From contig DHAH01000023.1 in NCBI GenBank assembly GCA_002397345.1, forward strand, positions 16,754 to 25,488: a stretch of DNA of 8,735 bases, in the 5' to 3' direction. The position numbers and the translations under genes are program-made. Positions within the stretch are counted from its first letter, which is position 1; each line of letters starts with the position of its first letter. The DNA comes from Clostridiales bacterium UBA4959. GTDB taxonomy: Bacteria; Bacillota; Clostridia; Oscillospirales; CAG-272. This document shows positions 1-6,902 of the stretch, in pieces. The notes below the pieces were generated by a model, which was not told the origin of the DNA, ran no database searches, and saw only the letters and a program-made list of their open reading frames with translations.

Positions 1-817
1 AGGCGCGGAAGTCTCGTCGGCTGCCGCCGCGGACGCGCTCGTCGAACTTTCCGCAACCTCGACAAAAAACACGCCGGAGTCCGCAGCCGGCATTGATACG
101 GTGATTGCGGCGGCGAAGCGCGAGCGGCGCGTATTGTGGGCCGGCGGTATATTATGCGGAATAATGCTGTTCGCCGCCAGTAATTTGCAGCAGCTCGGAC
201 TTGTCCACACAACCGCCGGTAAGGCGGGGTTTATCACCACGCTGTACATCGTTATTGTGCCCGCGATGGGATTGTTTTTTAAACGACGCGCGCCTTTTTC
301 GGTTTGGCTGGGAGCGGCGCTGGCGGTTGTCGGGCTGTATATGCTCACTGTCAGAGAAAATATGACGGTAAATTCGGGCGATTTGCTTGTATTGATTTCT
401 TCTTTTTGTTTTGCGGCGCATATTATGCTCATCTCGTATTTTTCGCCGAGATGCGACGGGGTGAAGCTGTCGTGTATACAATTCTTTATCGCGGGCACAT
501 TGGGATTTATACCCATGCTTGTGTTGGAACATCCCACGCCGCAGGCGATATTAGCGGGCTGGCTGCCCCTCCTTTACGCGGGCGTGATGTCATGCGGAGT
601 GGCGTATACATTACAGATCATCGCCCAGCGTTATGTTAAGGAAACCTTGGCGTCGCTGCTCATGAGCCTGGAATCGGTTTTTTCCGTGTTAACCGGATGG
701 ATATTATTAAATGAAAAACTGACCGCCCCCGAACTTGTCGGTTGTGCGCTTATATTCGCAGCCGTCTTATTGGCACAGCTCCCGCCGAGGGCTAAACGGA
801 TCTCGCTTAAAAAATAA
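1..817 (+). CDS. EamA/DMT-family transporter permease, 5' end outside window
   Basis: An inner-membrane drug/metabolite transporter (EamA, 10-TMS type); the substrate cannot be told. The frame is open from base 2, so the gene starts upstream; the GTG at 101 is in frame but has no ribosome binding site and is probably internal. 271 residues are visible. About eight hydrophobic segments follow residue 45, roughly the last eight of the family's ten helices. Family-like stretches are the TTAGKAGFITTLY segment (nt 210-250) and SLESVFSVLTGWILLNEKL (nt 665-720), typical of the second EamA repeat. Family knowledge: such proteins export metabolites or move small solutes. Odd: the visible N-terminal 45 residues are a hydrophilic Ala/Ser/Thr-rich stretch (through AAAKRERR), an unusually long cytosolic loop for the position between early helices. 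The C-terminus is basic (PPRAKRISLKK), suggesting a cytoplasmic end. Two candidate terminators follow, so it appears to be the last gene of its transcript. Confidence 0.9.
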   Translation, partial: GAEVSSAAAADALVELSATSTKNTPESAAGIDTVIAAAKRERRVLWAGGILCGIMLFAASNLQQLGLVHTTAGKAGFITTLYIVIVPAMGLFFKRRAPFSVWLGAALAVVGLYMLTVRENMTVNSGDLLVLISSFCFAAHIMLISYFSPRCDGVKLSCIQFFIAGTLGFIPMLVLEHPTPQAILAGWLPLLYAGVMSCGVAYTLQIIAQRYVKETLASLLMSLESVFSVLTGWILLNEKLTAPELVGCALIFAAVLLAQLPPRAKRISLKK

Positions 818-848
818 AAAACAAAATACAGGGGATTTCCTTTGGCCG

Positions 849-883
849 GTACCATAGGGAGTCATCGTCCCAGTACTTTTTTT
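849..883 (+). terminator. Candidate intrinsic terminator of the EamA gene (first of two)
   Basis: GTAC (849-852) can pair with GTAC (873-876), and GGGA (857-860) with TCCC (868-871), around a 7-nt loop. A run of seven T follows at 877-883. The stem is short and interrupted by CATA on the 5' side, so it is weak, but the T-run and its position about 30 nt after the stop fit an intrinsic terminator. Confidence 0.5.
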
Positions 884-903
884 AAATTCAGATACATATA
901 ATT

Positions 904-948
904 ATAAGGGCGTCGGCGTATGAATACGCGGATCGCCCTTATCGTTTT
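904..948 (+). terminator. Strong two-tier hairpin, probable terminator
   Basis: The 9-nt arm ATAAGGGCG (904-912) pairs perfectly with CGCCCTTAT (934-942). Inside, GCGTA (916-920) pairs with TACGC (925-929) around a TGAA loop. TTTT follows at 945-948. It lies between the EamA gene and the promoter of the next operon and probably insulates them. The T-tract is short, so termination is inferred. Confidence 0.6.
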
Positions 949-1007
949 AAAATGACACTTAAAAACGCGCTTATTTTCTTTATTTGATAAAAAATTGCTT
1001 TTTACTC

Positions 1008-1036
1008 TTTACAAAATGGTTAACTACATGTATAAT
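1008..1036 (+). promoter_or_regulatory. Sigma-A-type promoter of the VTC-DUF4956-cotH operon
   Basis: The -35 box TTTACA is at 1008-1013 and the perfect -10 box TATAAT at 1031-1036, with a 17-bp spacer. Expected transcription start is near 1043, giving a 5' UTR of about 70 nt before the ATG at 1116. The surrounding DNA is very AT-rich. No further operator is firmly seen. Confidence 0.8.
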
Positions 1037-1115
1037 GTTAATAAACTTTACGTTATTACGTTAATTTATATTAATTTTATATATTACTGTCATTTCATAA
1101 AAGGAGTACGTTCGG

Positions 1116-1853
1116 ATGCTGCGCAACGAGATAAAATATGTTATAAGCGAGGCGCAGGCGACGATTTTGTCGACGCGAATACGCGGACTGCTTGCGCTCG
1201 ATATGAATATGACCAACCCCGAAGGTTATTTGGTATCGAGTTTATATTTCGACGATGTATACGAATCATCGTACTTTGAGAAGCTCGCGGGTTCAGAACA
1301 CCGCACCAAATACCGCGTTCGTACATATAACGGCAGCGACAGCTTTATCGCACTCGAATGCAAGGAAAAAATCGGGGGTAAAATACAAAAGCAGTCGGTG
1401 CGGATAACACGCTCGATATTGGATGGCTTGATACGCGGCGATTTCGACGCGCTCGCGGCGATTGACATGCCCCCGGCACGCGATATGCTGGCATTAAACC
1501 GCGTTAAGCGGCTATATCCGAAAGTCGTCGTCACATATCTGCGCGAGGCGTACATACATCCGCTTTCAACCACGCGCATTACGTTTGACAAACGTCTTCA
1601 GGCGGGTTGGAGCAGCACTATACTCACGGGAGGAGGCACTGAGGCGTATACAATATCAAATGACAACGCGTACGCCTTCCCCATATCCGGATATAACGCC
1701 ACGGGCTCGGTGATCCTCGAGATAAAATTTGATGAATACCTGCCAAAATTCATTTCACAAGCGCTGTCGCACAGCGGTCCGCCGCTTGCGGCGTCAAAAT
1801 ACGTACTTTGCCGCGATAAATTGGGTCAGTTGAATAAATTTTATGCAATATAG
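1116..1853 (+). CDS. VTC-domain (polyphosphate-polymerase-like) protein
   Basis: A 245-residue cytosolic protein with no signal peptide, matching the VTC domain of the triphosphate-tunnel fold. In eukaryotic Vtc4 this domain makes polyphosphate from ATP; the bacterial reaction is not proven here. Tunnel-type charged residues can be seen in order: R3/E5/K7 (RNEIKY), the SLYFDD strand (42-47), K65/R67/R69 (KYRVR), E81/K83 (LECKEK), K90/K92, R143 in YLREAY (141-146), R154 and D158 in TRITFD, and E202/K204 in VILEIKFDEYLP. The domain fills the whole protein, so it is single-domain, unlike yeast Vtc subunits with SPX and membrane parts. The start is set by AAGGAG at 1101-1106, nine bases before ATG. 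It is the first gene after a strong promoter and is followed after 47 bp by the DUF4956 gene, a partner that presumably supplies the missing membrane part. Catalytic activity is likely but unproven. Confidence 0.9.
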   Translation: MLRNEIKYVISEAQATILSTRIRGLLALDMNMTNPEGYLVSSLYFDDVYESSYFEKLAGSEHRTKYRVRTYNGSDSFIALECKEKIGGKIQKQSVRITRSILDGLIRGDFDALAAIDMPPARDMLALNRVKRLYPKVVVTYLREAYIHPLSTTRITFDKRLQAGWSSTILTGGGTEAYTISNDNAYAFPISGYNATGSVILEIKFDEYLPKFISQALSHSGPPLAASKYVLCRDKLGQLNKFYAI

Positions 1854-1900
1854 AGCGTGATGTTCTGTATTGTCGCAATTAAATATTAAGGAGCCGTTAA

Positions 1901-2572
1901 ATGACACTGAAAAGTCTGATCGAAACCTTCAAAGACAGCATCGCGCAGTCGAATCTGCTTATGGAATTGACGCCGGAATACATAATCGTCTGTATGACCG
2001 TTGCGCTCGCCTGCGCCGCGATTATTTACGCGGTATATTATTTGTTTTACCGCGGTGCGTGCTACAGCGAAAACTTTGCGATACTGCTTATTATGACCAC
2101 GCTCGTCACCTCGATGATAATACTCACGATTTCGGCAAATATCGTGTTATCGCTCGGTATGGTCGGCGCGCTGTCCATTGTGCGTTTCCGGGCGGCGATT
2201 AAAGATCCGCTCGATGTCGGATTCCTGTTTTGGAGCATATCCGCGGGACTGACCTGCGGCGCGGGCCTGTACTTGTTCAGCCTGACGGGCACCATCTTTA
2301 TCGCGGTCGTATATATGCTCACGCTGCTGCTCCGCGCCAGAATGGGTACATATCTGCTCGTCGTGCGGTTTGCCGACAGCGCCAAGCAGGCGGTCGATGA
2401 AACGATGTCGGGCATGAAATACCGGCTGAAGGGAAGTACAAAAACAGCGGGTACAACCGAGCTGACTCTCCAGCTTAAGTTAAATAAGGATGATCGCGAA
2501 ATTTCCGATCGTCTCATCGCGGTGGAGGGTGTAGTTTCGGCGGTGCTTGTCGAGTTTACGGGAGATATATAA
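1901..2572 (+). CDS. DUF4956 family integral membrane protein
   Basis: A 223-residue membrane protein of unknown biochemical role. Hydrophobic segments lie at about residues 27-50, 59-82, 84-95, 107-126 and 130-146, followed by a soluble C-terminal domain of about 75 residues. The family hallmark is the block from G86 to D105 (SLGMVGALSIVRFRAAIKDP in its core), followed by FLFWSISAGL. Its Gly-rich membrane segment followed by a charged RFR..IKDP loop loosely recalls MgtC-like proteins, but that is inference. The tail (TYLLVVRFADSAKQ... to VVSAVLVEFTGDI) alternates strands and helices like a small ferredoxin/ACT-type fold. AAGGAG at 1888-1893 sits seven bases before ATG. It lies between the VTC gene and the cotH-like gene in a tight operon, so it is the likely membrane link between a cytosolic and an extracytoplasmic enzyme. 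Confidence 0.9.
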   Translation: MTLKSLIETFKDSIAQSNLLMELTPEYIIVCMTVALACAAIIYAVYYLFYRGACYSENFAILLIMTTLVTSMIILTISANIVLSLGMVGALSIVRFRAAIKDPLDVGFLFWSISAGLTCGAGLYLFSLTGTIFIAVVYMLTLLLRARMGTYLLVVRFADSAKQAVDETMSGMKYRLKGSTKTAGTTELTLQLKLNKDDREISDRLIAVEGVVSAVLVEFTGDI

Positions 2573-2576
2573 ATTG
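2560..2576 (+). promoter_or_regulatory. Ribosome binding site and TTG start of the cotH-like gene
   Basis: GGGAG at 2560-2564 lies inside the last codons of the DUF4956 gene, nine bases before TTG at 2574. The DUF4956 stop (TAA, 2570-2572) is one base before that TTG. This picks 2574 over the in-frame TTG at 2547, which lacks a binding site, and implies translational coupling of the two genes. Confidence 0.75.
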
Positions 2577-5000
2577 AAAACGTCCTGCGACAAAAGAAAG
2601 CTGCGTCTTGCGGCCATGATCGCGCTGCCGGCTCTGCTCGCGGTCTTTATGGCGTTGTCGTTTTTTGCACAGGGCTACCTGCCGGATGAATATAAACAAC
2701 CCGGAGAGGCTATCAGCGTCGGCGCGTTCAAAGGCGGTTACGACGCGATAATAGAAGAATTGGCGAAGAAACAGTCGGGCGAGGCTGAACCGGAAGCGGA
2801 AAAGCCGCAGTTCCTATTTTCGCTTGACAACAGCGAGGGCGTTTGTTTTTTCGATACCAAGCAGACGCTTGATATCAAAACAGATAAACCCGCGCAGATA
2901 TATTATACAACCGACGGCACCGCGCCCGATTATGAAACGGGTACGCTTTACACCGGTCCGCTGACGCTCGAATGCGGCGCAAATGTAAAAGTGTACAATT
3001 TTTCAGTAATCGCCTATTACGACGACGGCGGGGTTTCGAAAACCGCTTACCGTTCGTATTTTGTTGGGAGCAACGCAGCGGAAAAATACGATACTCTGGT
3101 TTTATCGCTGACATCTGATCCGAAAAATTTGACCAGCCGCAAGACAGGTATTTTTAACAACAACAATATATGGCAGCATGGGCGTAAATGGGAGCGCGAA
3201 TTGAACGTCGATTGCTATTCGCCTGACGGTCAGCTTTTGTTTACGCAAAACGCTGGTATACGTATATACGGAGCGTATTCGCGTTCGATGTCGCTTAAAT
3301 CTATGCGTTTGATCGCGCGGAAAGATTATGACGTTAAAAACCGTTTCGATAACGAGCTTTTTGACAACCTGTATGCTTCCGACGGTACAAAAATCAAAAG
3401 CTTCCAGCAGCTTATACTGCGTAACGCGGGCAACGATTTTGGCGATTCGTTCATGCGTGATGAAACTGTACATATGATGATGGCAAAACAGGGCGCTGTT
3501 TTTACAGAAACAGTGCGCCCCTGCATGGTTTATGTAAACGGCGAATTATACGGCTTTTATTGGATTCACGAGCCGTATAAAGATTCGTATTTTGAAAACC
3601 GTTTTGGTAACTACGGTTATAACGGCTCATTTGTGGTACTCGACGGACCCGAACGCACAAAATCGGGATTTGTAGCAAAATATAAATATCTTAACCCCAT
3701 CTCCGATTATAAAAAAATGTACGCGTATTCTAAATGCGATTTAACAGACGACGCCTTATATGCCGAGCTGTGCCAACTGCTCGACGTTGACAGCTTTCTG
3801 CAATTATACGCGGCGATGGCATATGTGGATAACGGCGATTGGCCGCAAAATAATCATCGGGTATTTAAATACTTTCCGGTTGAAGGGGAAGACTTTTCCG
3901 ACGTTTACGGCATGGACGGCAAGTGGTATTTCCTGCCACATGACACCGACTGGGCGTTTTTTGGCGACCCGTCGGCAAATACGCTCAATCGCAATTATAA
4001 TAAAAAAGAAATCCAATACAGCCCCATGTTTGTGGCGCTGATGCAGCGTTGGGATTGCCAGCGTACATTCGTCACCTATATGCTCGATATGATGAACGGG
4101 GAATTTTCGTCCGAACGCGGAGCCGCGACAGCGCGTTCGGTAATAGACTCGATTAAAAATTCTATTAATATCATGCATAACGAAAGCAAATACGCGCCCC
4201 CGGACAGCGGCAGCGCCGCTTTTAAACGGCGTTCACAGCGGATCGTCGATTACCTGAAGCAGCGCGGCAAGTTCATGACGAAATATCTTAAATCAAAATA
4301 TGACCTCGGTGAGTTTTATAAATTATCGCTCGACTTCGAGGGCGGCGGAGCGGCGTATGTCAATACGCTTTATGTAGATGAATCCTTTACCGGCACATAT
4401 TATGAAAATTATTCGACTATTCTTAAACCGATAATCCCGCCGGGCAAAATTTTTGGCGGCTGGATGGTGAACGGAGAACTGCATACCTCCGAAGAACTGG
4501 AGATTGATAACCGGCTGGTAAAACAGGCGCGTGTCGAGATCGCCTTGAAACTCGCCGATCCGGAGACGCCCGCGCTGTCGATATACGAAGTTTCCTCACG
4601 CGGAAAGAATGACTACATAGTGCTGGTAAACAACACAAACCAGACAATCTCCACGCTTGGTTATACGTTAACCGATAATGGAGAAACTCCGACCAAATAT
4701 ATCATGCCCGTAATGCGAATCGCGCCGGGCGAAAAAATTAAAATATACTGTAAAACTCCGAACGGCTTGAAAGTATTACGCAGCTTGGTTACCAATTTCG
4801 CATTGAAAAAAGGTGAAACGCTGACGCTTTCAAAAAAAGATCCTTCAACAAAAAAAATAACGACGCTTGAAAGCGTAAAAATACCAAAAATCGATTTTGG
4901 AAACGTTTATTGCAGGAACATGACCACCGGTCTGTATTTCGAATGTCCCGCCGATTCCGAAGGTATGGACGGACTTGCGGTAAACCGTTTTGATAGGTAG
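2574..5000 (+). CDS. CotH-type protein kinase-fold protein, membrane-anchored, multidomain
   Basis: An 808-residue protein from the TTG at 2574. A basic N-terminus and hydrophobic segment (about 10-34) form a signal anchor, placing the rest outside the membrane. Next come a chitobiase/hexosaminidase C-terminal-like beta domain (about 88-164, with IYYTTDGTAPD) and the CotH domain (about 175-580), with G233AYSRSMSLKS, R283NAGNDFGDSFMRDE, N322GELYGFYWIHE, D422WPQNNH and H456DTDWAFFGD. The last matches the metal-binding Asp motif of the CotH/Fam20-like kinase fold. A small domain with GGWMVNGE (about 583-650) and a lamin-tail-like domain (about 667-795) follow. Family knowledge: Bacillus CotH phosphorylates spore-coat proteins; this gene sits with VTC and DUF4956, not coat genes, so its substrate is probably a cell-surface protein or polymer (inference). 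No LPXTG or dockerin is seen. The one-base gap to DUF4956 implies coupled translation. A G-rich repeat begins right after the stop. Confidence 0.88.
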   Translation: MKTSCDKRKLRLAAMIALPALLAVFMALSFFAQGYLPDEYKQPGEAISVGAFKGGYDAIIEELAKKQSGEAEPEAEKPQFLFSLDNSEGVCFFDTKQTLDIKTDKPAQIYYTTDGTAPDYETGTLYTGPLTLECGANVKVYNFSVIAYYDDGGVSKTAYRSYFVGSNAAEKYDTLVLSLTSDPKNLTSRKTGIFNNNNIWQHGRKWERELNVDCYSPDGQLLFTQNAGIRIYGAYSRSMSLKSMRLIARKDYDVKNRFDNELFDNLYASDGTKIKSFQQLILRNAGNDFGDSFMRDETVHMMMAKQGAVFTETVRPCMVYVNGELYGFYWIHEPYKDSYFENRFGNYGYNGSFVVLDGPERTKSGFVAKYKYLNPISDYKKMYAYSKCDLTDDALYAELCQLLDVDSFLQLYAAMAYVDNGDWPQNNHRVFKYFPVEGEDFSDVYGMDGKWYFLPHDTDWAFFGDPSANTLNRNYNKKEIQYSPMFVALMQRWDCQRTFVTYMLDMMNGEFSSERGAATARSVIDSIKNSINIMHNESKYAPPDSGSAAFKRRSQRIVDYLKQRGKFMTKYLKSKYDLGEFYKLSLDFEGGGAAYVNTLYVDESFTGTYYENYSTILKPIIPPGKIFGGWMVNGELHTSEELEIDNRLVKQARVEIALKLADPETPALSIYEVSSRGKNDYIVLVNNTNQTISTLGYTLTDNGETPTKYIMPVMRIAPGEKIKIYCKTPNGLKVLRSLVTNFALKKGETLTLSKKDPSTKKITTLESVKIPKIDFGNVYCRNMTTGLYFECPADSEGMDGLAVNRFDR

Positions 5001-5092
5001 AGATACGGGGAATACAGAGATAAATGGGGTACATGGATTCGGAGATACGCTGGGGGTGTTAGCATGTGCGCACGCCGACCACTCTGCCCCCA
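5001..5092 (+). repeat. G-rich 3'-flank repeat, copy A (after cotH-like gene)
   Basis: It starts right after the TAG of the CotH-like gene: a purine-rich stretch with spaced GATACG/GGGG units, then TACGCTGGGGGTG (5046-5058), a spacer with the palindrome GTGCGCAC, and CCCCCA (5087-5092) pairing with TGGGGG (5051-5056). The 13-mer at 5046-5058 is the exact reverse complement of 5186-5198 in copy B. No T-tract follows closely (ATAATTTTAAG), so it is not a canonical terminator. It is the most degenerate of the three copies. Confidence 0.6.
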
Positions 5093-5130
5093 TAATTTTA
5101 AGATATATCCTGTTATAATATTTATTTCTC

Positions 5131-5240
5131 ATATTTAATAATACTATCAATCCTTTTCTCTGCGGGGGTCTGGGGGTGGTCTTACCACCCCCAGCGTACC
5201 CCGTTTCCCTCGTTTTCCCCGTTTCCCCGTCCCCCGCCGC
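5131..5240 (-). repeat. G-rich 3'-flank repeat, copy B (after ABC-F gene)
   Basis: Read on the minus strand it starts directly after the ABC-F stop codon. A G-run block (5235-5199) leads into TACGCTGGGGGTG. The hairpin CTGGGGGTGGT/ACCACCCCCAG has 11 perfect pairs with a 3-nt loop (5194-5184 with 5180-5170) and is extended by GGGGT (5202-5198) with ACCCC (5169-5165). CCCCGCAGA (5167-5159) and an AT tail containing TATTATTAAATA (about 5142-5131) follow. The same order of blocks and the CCCCGCAGA and TATTATTAAATA tail recur in copy C. Confidence 0.7.
5199..5235 (-). other. Putative G-quadruplex motif in the ABC-F 3' UTR
   Basis: On the minus strand five G-tracts occur in sequence: GGGGG, GGGG, GGGG, GGG, GGGG, separated by 2, 4, 7 and 4 nt. 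This satisfies the usual rule of four tracts of at least three G with loops of 1-7 nt. It begins about five bases after the stop codon and would be in the mRNA, just before the strong hairpin at 5170-5194. Folding is inferred, not shown. Confidence 0.6.
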
Positions 5241-6725
5241 TCATAACTCTACTGTCGTGGTTGCGATGCGTTCGCGGAAGACGCGGTCATGTTCGACAAA
5301 CAGCAATGTGGGCTGATATTGGGCGATCAACCCCTCAATTTGTATGCGGGAGAGCAGGTCAATATAATTGAGCGGTTCGTCCCAAATGTACAGATGCGCT
5401 TCCTCACACAACGAGCGCGCGAGCGCGACTTTCTTCTTTTGTCCGGCGCTATATGAGGAAAGTTCCCGCGAAAACGCTTCGCGCGGGAAGTCGAGCTTTC
5501 GGAGTATCGAGCGCAGCAGCGTCCTGTCGACAGCGAACAGCTCGGCATAATCGTCAAGCCTGCCCGATAGTGACGACGCGTCCTGCGTGACATATGAAAT
5601 TTTTAGCCCCGGCGCGATATAAAGAGCGCCCGAATACGGTACATCACCGCCCAAAAGTAGCTTGATCAGGCTGCTTTTTCCACTGCCGTTAGAGCCGCGC
5701 AGCGCAACGCGGCCGCCGCGTGTTAACGTGAAGGTTATCCCGGAGCAGATCTCGCCGCTGCCATAGTCGATTGCAACCTCCCGCAGTTCGGCAAGCCGAG
5801 CCGAATGATAACTGAGTGGATGCAGTTTTAATTCTTCCGATTCCTCAAGATCGCGCAGCAGCCCTTTCTTTTCATCGAGCGCGGCGAACTGCCTGCGCTC
5901 GATGTTTTTACGCTGCTTTTCCATTTTGCGTGTTTTTTCACCTATATATGAACGTAAGCCGGTTGATTTTTCGCGTTCGCGGGGATTGAACCCGATTTTT
6001 GATGCTTCGGATTTATCCGCCCAGCGCTCGGTGCGGCGCGCCGCTTCCTCCAACCGCCTGATTTCGCCCTTTAGCTTCTCATTTTGGGCAAGCTGAGCCG
6101 CGTCGCGCTGCTTTTTATTTCTGAACCACGATGAAAAACTGCCCGCCTGCACCTCGAATCCGGTTTTATTTATTGCAAGTATGTGATCAACGCAGGCATC
6201 GAGAAACGCGCGGTCATGCGATACCAATATAAATCCGGATTTTGAGCGTAAATAAGCTGCCACCGCGTCGCGCGCGCTCTCGTCGAGATGATTAGTCGGC
6301 TCGTCGATCAATAAAAACGCGTTTTCGCGCGAAAATAACGCGGCAAGCAGCGCCTTCGTGCGCTCACCGGGCGAAAGCGTATAAAACGGGCGATCTGACG
6401 CCTCCTCGCGTACGCCGAGCAAAGACAGCTCGCGCTCCAGCCGCCAATCGGCAGCGCCGCCGATAAGACGCAGAGCTTCGATTGTCGGAAGCGTGTCGTC
6501 TATAAACTCGGGCGGGAAATATTCAAAATTGACGTTCGTTGCAATATTGCCGCGGTATTCAAGTTCGCCCGCGAGCAGACGCAGCAGCGTGGTTTTCCCC
6601 CGCCCGTTGCGCCCGACCAGTCCCAACCGCCAGTCGGTGTCAAGTTCAAGCGATACATTTTCAAAAACATTTTCGGGCGAGCCGTCATATCCGAACGTTA
6701 GATTATTTATCTTTATTTGTGACAT
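5241..6725 (-). CDS. Lsa-type ABC-F ribosomal protection protein
   Basis: A 494-residue cytosolic ABC-F ATPase without membrane segments. Two ATPase domains are complete: Walker A GRNGRGKT (38-45), signature LSPGE (117-121), Walker B FLLIDE (137-142) and H170; then GSNGSGKS (344-351), YSAGQ (425-429), LYIWDE (445-450) and H479. Between them a charged helical linker (about 200-300) carries the antibiotic-resistance domain. Length and wording (NLTFGYDGS, DTDWRLGLVGRNGRGKTT, RPFYTLSPGE, CEEAHLYIWDEPLNYID, FVEHD) match the Lsa/CplR-like group, which evicts lincosamides, streptogramin A and pleuromutilins from the ribosome. Both catalytic glutamates (E142, E450) are present, so it should be active; the exact drug range cannot be read. 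AAAAAGGAG lies six bases before ATG. A consensus promoter and attenuator-like leader precede it, fitting drug-induced expression. It converges with the cotH-like gene, and copy B of the repeat follows its stop. No mobile-element signs: probably an intrinsic gene. Confidence 0.93.
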   Translation of the reverse strand: MSQIKINNLTFGYDGSPENVFENVSLELDTDWRLGLVGRNGRGKTTLLRLLAGELEYRGNIATNVNFEYFPPEFIDDTLPTIEALRLIGGAADWRLERELSLLGVREEASDRPFYTLSPGERTKALLAALFSRENAFLLIDEPTNHLDESARDAVAAYLRSKSGFILVSHDRAFLDACVDHILAINKTGFEVQAGSFSSWFRNKKQRDAAQLAQNEKLKGEIRRLEEAARRTERWADKSEASKIGFNPREREKSTGLRSYIGEKTRKMEKQRKNIERRQFAALDEKKGLLRDLEESEELKLHPLSYHSARLAELREVAIDYGSGEICSGITFTLTRGGRVALRGSNGSGKSSLIKLLLGGDVPYSGALYIAPGLKISYVTQDASSLSGRLDDYAELFAVDRTLLRSILRKLDFPREAFSRELSSYSAGQKKKVALARSLCEEAHLYIWDEPLNYIDLLSRIQIEGLIAQYQPTLLFVEHDRVFRERIATTTVEL

Positions 6726-6749
6726 ATGCTACTCCTTTTTAAAAAACGC

Positions 6750-6880
6750 AAAAAAAGGCACAGAATCGCAACTATCCCGTAAAAACGGAACAACTCCGAC
6801 CGTGCCAAACATAACCCGGGCGTTATAGCCGGGTTGTACTGTCAGTTAGTCGGAATTGTTTAGTTGCGCATTCGTGTGCC
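6750..6880 (-). promoter_or_regulatory. Attenuator leader (conditional terminator) of the ABC-F gene
   Basis: On the minus strand the 5' arm (6880-6861: GGCACA, one bulged C, GAAT, one bulged G, CGCAACTA) pairs with the 3' arm (6774-6757), giving 18 pairs. Seven U follow directly (6756-6750), the mark of an intrinsic terminator. Nested inside, 6860-6849 (AACAATTCCGAC) pairs with 6800-6789 over 12 positions including one G-U. The apex AACCCGG/CCGGGTT (6835-6829 with 6819-6813) and a small TCCGT/ACGGG hairpin lie within. A three-codon ORF occupies the 5' arm, so a ribosome stalled there would block the terminator. A weaker rival helix, GGCACGG (6807-6801) with CTGTGCC, could form instead and would need to be considered. 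Confidence 0.75.
6860..6871 (-). CDS. Three-codon leader peptide Met-Arg-Asn
   Basis: ATG CGC AAC TAA read on the minus strand, preceded by GAAAGG seven bases upstream as a plausible ribosome binding site, and about 25 nt from the predicted transcript start. It lies wholly in the 5' arm and start of the second stem of the leader hairpin. Minimal leader ORFs of this kind are known before Firmicutes ABC-F genes (the Listeria lmo0919 leader was reported to have a three-codon ORF; from memory). Translation is inferred from position and binding site, since an ORF this short could occur by chance. Confidence 0.6.
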   Translation of the reverse strand: MRN

Positions 6881-6902
6881 TTTCGATTATTCAGTTAGTA
6901 TT

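Noticed and set aside
1048..1064. TACGTTA direct repeats after the operon promoter as an operator
   Set aside because: Short, AT-rich and not palindromic; expected by chance in such DNA.
2547..2573. In-frame TTG at 2547 as the start of the cotH-like gene
   Set aside because: It would overlap DUF4956 by 26 bases with no binding site; TTG at 2574 has GGGAG nine bases upstream.
5114..5119. TATAAT as a promoter between the convergent genes
   Set aside because: No -35-like box at 16-18 bp upstream, and no gene lies downstream in that direction.
5170..5194. 11-pair hairpin in repeat copy B as an ordinary intrinsic terminator
   Set aside because: No U-tract follows on either strand (ACCCCCGCAGAG on the minus strand, CGTACCCCG on the plus strand), so it was kept as part of the repeat family.
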